Source: Tridacna crocea (taxonomy: Eukaryota > Mollusca > Bivalvia > Cardiida > Cardiidae). Taken from it: a DNA stretch of 64,000 nucleotides. Position numbers and translations under genes: made by a program. The notes beneath the pieces were generated by a model. It was not told the origin of the DNA and searched no databases. It was given only the letters and a program-made list of their open reading frames with translations. Shown one piece after another: positions 59,079 through 64,000 of the stretch (position 1 is its first letter; the number at the start of each line of letters is the position of its first letter). Location of the stretch: assembly GCA_943736015.1 (NCBI GenBank), contig OX031059.1, forward strand, positions 57,051,159-57,115,158, read 5' to 3'.

Positions 59079-59825
59079 TTGTGGTATTTGTCAAAGACAA
59101 TACCACTATGAGTTCAAGATTGAATTTTGATAACCATGTATCTTATTTTGTACAAAGCCGAAGGAAATAAACCCAGTTAAACTCATTTTTTCTTAGACAA
59201 ATGACTTTTTTACAGTGGCACTCAGATATGTAATTTGAAATGGCATGTTAAAATACATTGGGCAAGGCCATCGATCGTTGAGATACTTATTTTTGATCGA
59301 AAATAGCTTCTCTCGCTCATAGCCTTTTATTGGCGCAATGATACAAATTTGCCAACTGACCCTGGGCTTTTTCGTTTCAAAACCAATTCGTTCCATAGCT
59401 TGTTCATCCTATGATTGCGTGCTACTTTATTTGATTGCTCATGTATAGATCGAGGTAATTGATTGAAATGTTAGAAATTAAATGTAAAAGGCTAGAGATA
59501 TTTCAAAATTATAGTTTTCAGGAACGAACTTAATTTTGTTTGATATATCAACAGGATTTCTCTTTCTATTTGTCATGCATCCTACTATCAAGGGGCATTA
59601 CTCCTGCTTCCTCCTAATGATCAAAGGGAGACCACTTATACAAAAATAAACCAAACTTTGTCAAGAGTACTCTCCCTTCAGCCGAAAAGGCATTCATTTG
59701 CTTAGAGGGTTGACTTTTAAGCCAGTATTTGAACAATATGTCTCTGTTTCTTTCAAACTATTAATTCCACACAATGGGTTTCCTTGACAATTACCATTTC
59801 AGCGTTCTCAACGCTTTGATTAATT
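59079..59825. repeat. J repeat copy 2, uninterrupted
   Basis: Continuous counterpart of 55085-57096. GTGGTATTTGTCAAAGACAA .. GGCCATCGATCGTTGAG .. TCCTAATGATCAAAGGGAGA .. ACTATTAATTCCACACAAT. At 59478-59481 it carries a single TTAA where copy 1 holds the hp-A insertion. Nature unknown. A minus-strand frame (59791-59949 and beyond) looks weakly protein-like near one end. Confidence 0.85.
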
Positions 59826-59949
59826 CTCTGCGCTGGTAGCTTTTTTGCTCAAGATGTGCCTGTACTTTGGCAGTGGTAAAGTGAAAAGGATTTAAGCTGT
59901 TTCTTGCTGGTTCTCCCTGATTCCAGTTATCTTTTATCAGTTTTATTAG

Positions 59950-60155
59950 CTCTTTACTACATTTACCACACAACAAAATTTAATACTTGTCCAAACTGAA
60001 AGGTTTTGTGGACAAAAAATTTATTGAAGGACAGGAAACATTGTGGAAAAGAAAAAAACATATAATACCAACATTTACTCCTTTCTCCATGATATTTTCC
60101 AAAGCAACCTACCTCAGGACCATTGAAAACATGGGAATGTGTGGTTAAAGGTTAG
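59950..60155 (-). mobile_element. hp-A MITE, diverged
   Basis: CTCTTTACTACATTTACCAC start; hairpin decayed (AAAAACATATAATACCAACAT). Right end GTGTGGTTAAAGG. Confidence 0.72.
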
Positions 60156-60254
60156 ACCTGAGCTTGTTCAATAAATCAGATGGACATTTTGTTCTAGTCT
60201 GTAGTCAAATTTCATGCTTAACCCTTTGGCTGCTAAGCGCAACCCAAGAACCTT

Positions 60255-60335
60255 TTGAGGATACTGTAGATCAAGATCAGACTGCATGAAATGTGCAGTC
60301 TGATCTTGGATCTATATTGTCTGATAAGGAAATAG
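60255..60335. repeat. K-type palindrome, best copy
   Basis: GTAGATCAAGATCAGACTGCA and TGCAGTCTGATCTTGGATCTA form a nearly perfect stem around ATGAAATG, followed by TTGTCTGATAAGG. Relatives or single arms occur near 5560, 6188, 33699, 41880, 43672, 52855, 57450 and 61495. Confidence 0.85.
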
Positions 60336-60419
60336 TTTTCCAAAAACTATCATTTTGAAATAGCAACATCAGGTTTTTACTCTCTGCTTGAGATTCTAAC
60401 TTATCTAGCAGGTTACAGC

Positions 60420-60620
60420 TTAACCCATTACAACACAAACCCCTACTTTTGACTACCCTGAGAAAGAAGCTTTTAGAAAACATTGTGGGAAAAGGAGAAA
60501 ATGCTGGTAACCACAAAACTCACAAAACAAATTTCAAATTTTCTGCCACTTTTATTTTGTTATCTGTAAGTGCTTTCGGTTTGTACAAGCCTAAAATTTT
60601 GCCATTTGGTAGAGAGTTAA
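60420..60620 (+). mobile_element. hp-A MITE, second hairpin half deleted
   Basis: TTAA 60420-60423 and 60617-60620. ATGCTGGTAACCACAAAACTC shows the deletion starting at the hairpin centre, the mirror image of 57609-57810. Confidence 0.92.
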
Positions 60621-60845
60621 CTCTTTCCCAAACGAGCCCTGGTTTTTACGTGTCTGCAGTAAAAGTCTTTTGAAAACACTGGGGGAAAAAGGAGAAATTG
60701 CTCATAACGAGCAATTTCTCCTTTTTCCGCAGTGTTTTCTACCCTTTTTGAGAACTTTCTGCCAATTTCTCCAAATCAGCAATTGTTGGCTGCAAACTCT
60801 TTCGGTTTTGAAGGGTCCAAAATTTATCGTTTGGAAATGGGTTAA
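60617..60845 (+). mobile_element. hp-C MITE, intact, abutting previous copy
   Basis: Shares TTAA 60617-60620; right TTAA 60842-60845. CTCTTTCCCAAACGAGCCC start, hairpin GGAGAAATTGCTCATAACGAG paired, end CGTTTGGAAATGGG. Confidence 0.93.
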
Positions 60846-61255
60846 GTTAAGATTAGCCTAAGATCTTACAAAATACCTGACAGTTTCATTTTAGTGATTA
60901 GTTTTACTTACAACATCTTCTGAGCTGTCTGATCCTTACTTAGGCTGTTGCAAAAATGTAATTTCACTTGTACATCGCTTGCTAAAAGTCAAAAGAAATC
61001 TCCAAGTGTACGGACAATTACATAGGATTTATAGGCACATTCTTGGACTCATTTCCTTTCACAGTAAAAATGTTGCATTGTATGGAATTAAAATGTTTTT
61101 TGTCATAGTTTTCTTTCAATGGATTATGTTCGTTTGTGAGGAGCCATGATGAATTCAGTGATTATGCATCCTTCCAAATAGAATGTGTACTGGGAAAGTG
61201 ATACGATTTCTGCCATGGGCAAACACTCAATCTTGTGGTTGTCAAGCGCAAGTTG
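60846..61255. other. no recognisable feature
   Basis: About 410 bp spacer; nothing supported. Confidence 0.45.
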
Positions 61256-61484
61256 ATGAATCTTTTACCAAAAATCAAAGTTTTGGACTGGACCAAATTC
61301 AAAGCATCAAAAGACAACAAATTAAATCTTGGTATTGTGATGATTTCTGACTTTGATAAGGTAGAAAACTTTGTGGGAAAATGAGAAAATGCTAGTTACC
61401 AGTATTTTCTCCTTTTTTACACATTTTTTTCTATAGGCCTCTTCTCAGGGTTGTTAAAAGCCAGGATTGTGTGGCAAAGAGTTC
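61256..61484 (-). mobile_element. hp-D/A MITE
   Basis: ATCTTTTACCAAAAATCAAAG start; hairpin with GCTAGTTACCAGT centre. End GTGTGGCAAAGAGTTCA. Confidence 0.85.
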
Positions 61485-61522
61485 AGCAGATAATGTAGAT
61501 ACAGGTCATGCTGCTTAAGATC

Positions 61523-61746
61523 TTAATCCATTACCACACTATCCCTACTTTGGACAACCCTGAGAAAGAAGCCTTTAGAAAACATTGTGGGAAAAGGAGA
61601 AAATGCTGGTAACCATTTCTCCTTTTCCCACAATGTTTTATACCCTTCACAAAACAAATTTTAAATTTTCAGTCACTTTTATTTTGTTGTCTGCAAATGC
61701 TTTCGATTTGAACAAACCTAAAATTTTGTCATTGGTAATGAGTTAA
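61523..61746 (+). mobile_element. hp-A MITE
   Basis: TTAA 61523-61526 and 61743-61746. The hairpin tip lost GCATTT (GCTGGTAACCATTTCTCC). Confidence 0.92.
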
Positions 61747-61908
61747 ATATCTCCCCTGTGTGTCAGCTACATTCAGAACAGATTTCTGATATTATGGTTT
61801 AGGATTCTAATCAAGTGTTTGAACAAAACACAGGCGTGAAATGAGATATCTACTGTTTTCCCTCACTACAATTTTAGTGTAATCTAATGAAAGATTAGAG
61901 CTAATGAA

Positions 61909-62133
61909 TCAACACTTTACCTGAGACAGCAAAAGTATACATTGGTCGATATTGTAAATATTTACAGACAACAAGTTGAATAATTATCGTCCAAATGATG
62001 GCATTTTCCTGTGAATAGAGAGAAAACATTGGGGAAAAAGGACAACATACTAGTATCCAACATCTCCTTTTCCTATTTTCAGAAAGATTTTTACCCAGGG
62101 TTGTTACAGCTTGGGATTGTAAGGTAGTGGTTT
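61909..62133 (-). mobile_element. hp-A MITE, decayed
   Basis: CAACACTTTACCTGAGACAG; hairpin eroded (GGACAACATACTAGTATCC). End GATTGTAAGGTAGTGG. Confidence 0.7.
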
Positions 62134-62138
62134 ATACC

Positions 62139-62363
62139 TTAAACACTGTGACAGTCACCAGGTTTTAACAAACCCGAAGAAGTCTAAGCCTTTTGAAAAC
62201 ATTGTGGGTAAAGTACGAAATGCTGGTAACCAGCATTTGCTATTTTCCCAGCAATGCTTTCTACCCTTTCCGAAACAGATTTTAATTTTTGAGTCATACT
62301 GAATTTTTTATCTTGAATTGCTTTCAAATTGAAAAAGTCAAGATTCTTGTCCTGTGATTGAAG
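62139..62363 (+). mobile_element. hp-A MITE, diverged
   Basis: TTAA 62139-62142; hairpin (GGTAAAGTACGAAATGCTGG / CCAGCATTTGCTATTTTCCC). Right end decayed (CTTGTCCTGTGATTGAAG). Confidence 0.78.
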
Positions 62364-62661
62364 TGTGACAGAGGAATCTAATAATGGATTCTTGTAACCA
62401 AACAATTTGAGAATTAGCTCTTTACCATCATATGTGTAAGAAAGAAATCACAAAAAATGAGGGCAAATTTCATTGAGTGACAGGAAAATTATAAAATTAT
62501 GATTAATATCTGATTTAGTATAATGGCTGATTGCACTAATAATCTGATACAGCCTCCTGAATGGTTGTATTTCTTTCTTGTTTACCCTTATCTGTCATAA
62601 AAAGCCTTTCACTTCTGAAGTTTTTTCTTTGTAGGAAAAATAGACTAATGTCTCATTATAA

Positions 62662-63575
62662 CCCCATTCCACTATGCTGCGATCTACGGCACTCTGTGTG
62701 CTCATTCAGAGCGCAGTAGAATGCCTCAGATAGCTGCTGGATTGTTGATTATGAGGACACCTCCCCTCCCAGATAATGACTAGATGAAGCTCCACTAGCT
62801 ATCAAGCAAGGACCATTGAGATCCGATAGCGATTGAACTGTACATAGTCACAATTGTAGCCTAGCTAGGAGTTGCGACCTTATACGACCTGGTTTCACTC
62901 CATTATACATGAGGTGTAAACCAACGACTCGCGCAAGGCTACCTCTGGGTTCCAAACCTGTTCAGCTCTAGCTGGATGGGAAATTTAACACAGGGCGTCT
63001 CAGAAAGGTCCTTGTTGAGGCAGGTATTGAACTTCAGGCCTCAGGGTTGAAAGTCTGGCGTTTTACCACTGCACTACCGGCCCATCCTGAAATGATGATA
63101 GCCGAGACAGACACTTTTTTACATAGCCCTTCAAAAGCGAGATCGGCGCGCTATCCTATCGCCGCTTTATCGTAACAGAGCACTATCATATCGCCACTTG
63201 ATCGTATGAGAGCTCGATCATATCGCCACTTGATCACAACAGAGTGCTACTGCATCTCTAAAGGTCGCCATCAGATCACATAAGAGCACAATAAATGGCA
63301 TACTGGAGGAACATTTGCACTCTTGAGTGATCCGATAGTGCTTCATTGACACTGTTTACGTTCAAGTTCATTTCGATAGCGATTTAAGCGATTAAGTAGC
63401 GATGTGTCAGGGTTCTGACCAGATCACCATGGATCTTTGTGCAAGGGAGTAGACTGATTGCAATCTTGGCGATTCGCTTAAGATCTGTTAGCATTTTTGG
63501 CATTCTTGGCGCTCTGCATGCAGATGTACTGCACTCCATGAGAGCGCCGTGGATCGCGGCCTAGTGGAATGGGAG
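62662..63575. mobile_element. 0.9-kb TIR element
   Basis: CCCCATTCCACTATGCTGCG.. ATCTACGGC at the left pairs with GCCGTGGATCGCGGCCTAGTGGAATGGGAG (63546-63575), about 33 bp with few mismatches. Flanks TAA and TAT allow only a TA or decayed 3-bp duplication. The subterminal regions carry many CGATC/GATCG words (for example CTCGATCATATCGCC near 63212). No coding capacity recognised. Similar in style to 53400-54713. Confidence 0.8.
62990..63090 (-). mobile_element. tRNA-like SINE head inside TIR element
   Basis: Minus strand: GGGCCGGTAGTGCAGTGGTAA (A-box) and GAAGTTCAATACCTGCC (B-box). Probably a SINE inserted into or captured by the surrounding element. Confidence 0.6.
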
Positions 63576-64000
63576 TATCAGTAGTGTCCAACTGAATAAA
63601 CAAACTGTTTATAAAATAAAAGAAAACTTTTTTATGTAAAAATAATTATGGTGATTATTATGACTTTCATGATATGTAAAGGTGCAGTACGCAAAAGTTC
63701 CAGTCAATGGCAGAAAACAGAATTTTGAAACTAGAACAGATCCTACCATGCTGCATAATCTGTTTTGATTACATTGATGATCACCGACGATTAGCCAACT
63801 TTTCATCGTGAATGTCCGAAATGACATATTGATGACATAAACACCACATGATCATTCAAAGCATCAAAAAATAAACCCTTGATTCACTTGTTTTGTCCCG
63901 ATTCTAGGCTTGAAAAACATAAATTTTTTGACACAGTAAACAGAGACAATAACACAGGCTGATCATCGCTTGTTAATTTATCATTAACACAGAAAGACTT
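63576..64000. other. no recognisable feature
   Basis: About 425 bp of AT-rich sequence to the window end. Nothing supported. Confidence 0.45.

Noticed and set aside
59791-59976. Minus-strand frame with KDNWNQGEPARNS
   Set aside because: Its start is a TTG within an hp-A end and it runs into the J repeat. Not called as a gene, although a J-encoded fragment cannot be excluded.
1-64000. An undescribed defence-type or biosynthetic gene system
   Set aside because: No cluster of coding sequences exists here. The unusual content is the mobile-element structure itself, and I see no support for a multi-gene system.

Overview
This window looks like AT-rich, non-coding eukaryotic DNA, most probably from a bivalve mollusc. 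That assignment is inference. It rests on tRNA-derived SINEs, rolling-circle-type non-autonomous elements that open with AGCTCACCTGAG and carry GTCCGTC microsatellites and 145-156 bp tandem repeats, and palindromic GATCAAGATCAGACTGCA elements, all typical of bivalve genomes. I see no bacterial gene organisation, rRNA gene, functional tRNA, CRISPR array or virus. No intact protein-coding gene can be defended. Four stretches read like exons or relics: 10638-10889 (+), 13783-14073 (-), 21127-21354 (-) and 53782-54172 (-). Nearly all other open frames are shadows of repeats.

The dominant content is a superfamily of roughly 220-230 bp hairpin MITEs, with about 90 copies or fragments from end to end. 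An intact copy is TTAA, then CCCTTTACCAMACAAT, an arm of about 60 bp, a near-perfect 67-nt hairpin, an arm of about 75 bp, GTTTGGTAAAGGG, then TTAA. In the calls below, hp-A has the hairpin GAAAACATTGTGGGAAAAGG..GCTGGTAACCAGC; hp-D has the same hairpin with CTGGTTTTTA-type ends; hp-B has GGTGAAATTGCTCGTGACG; hp-C has GGAGAAATTGCTCATAACG. '+' means the arm with CTACTTTTGACGACCCTGAG comes first. Flanking TTAA plus CCC termini fits piggyBac-type non-autonomous elements. Copies insert into one another at TTAA, abut while sharing one TTAA, carry internal duplications, or have two identical ends.

The second layer is Helentron-like non-autonomous elements (called HINE-like here) at 4030-5110, 19505-19580, 29808-30132, 30802-31668, 33718-37244, 40309-41734, 45882-46168 and 55704-56755. 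They start with a hairpin, end in AGGGCCATCATGGCCCT-TCTTGTT or AGTGAYAGCTCTAGT, sit in T-runs and carry tandem arrays. Two are nested inside others and one lies inside an hp-A copy.

Other layers are: a 26-bp minisatellite (23415-24938); a TIR element with TTA target duplication holding an exon-like fragment and a nested foldback (53400-54713); a second long TIR element (62662-63575); two MULE-like copies with 9-bp flanking repeats; hAT-like ends around a transposase-like reading frame (20797-22693); a large palindrome (28010-28203); CCAAT-bearing foldbacks; and several tRNA-derived SINEs, one with a perfect 12-bp target duplication. The interval of about 14.9-17.0 kb holds only old, decayed MITE copies and lies beside the best candidate promoter/exon (13.8-14.5 kb). 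Everything here was read by eye. Copy boundaries are exact where TTAA or TIR ends are visible and approximate (about 10 bp) for decayed copies.
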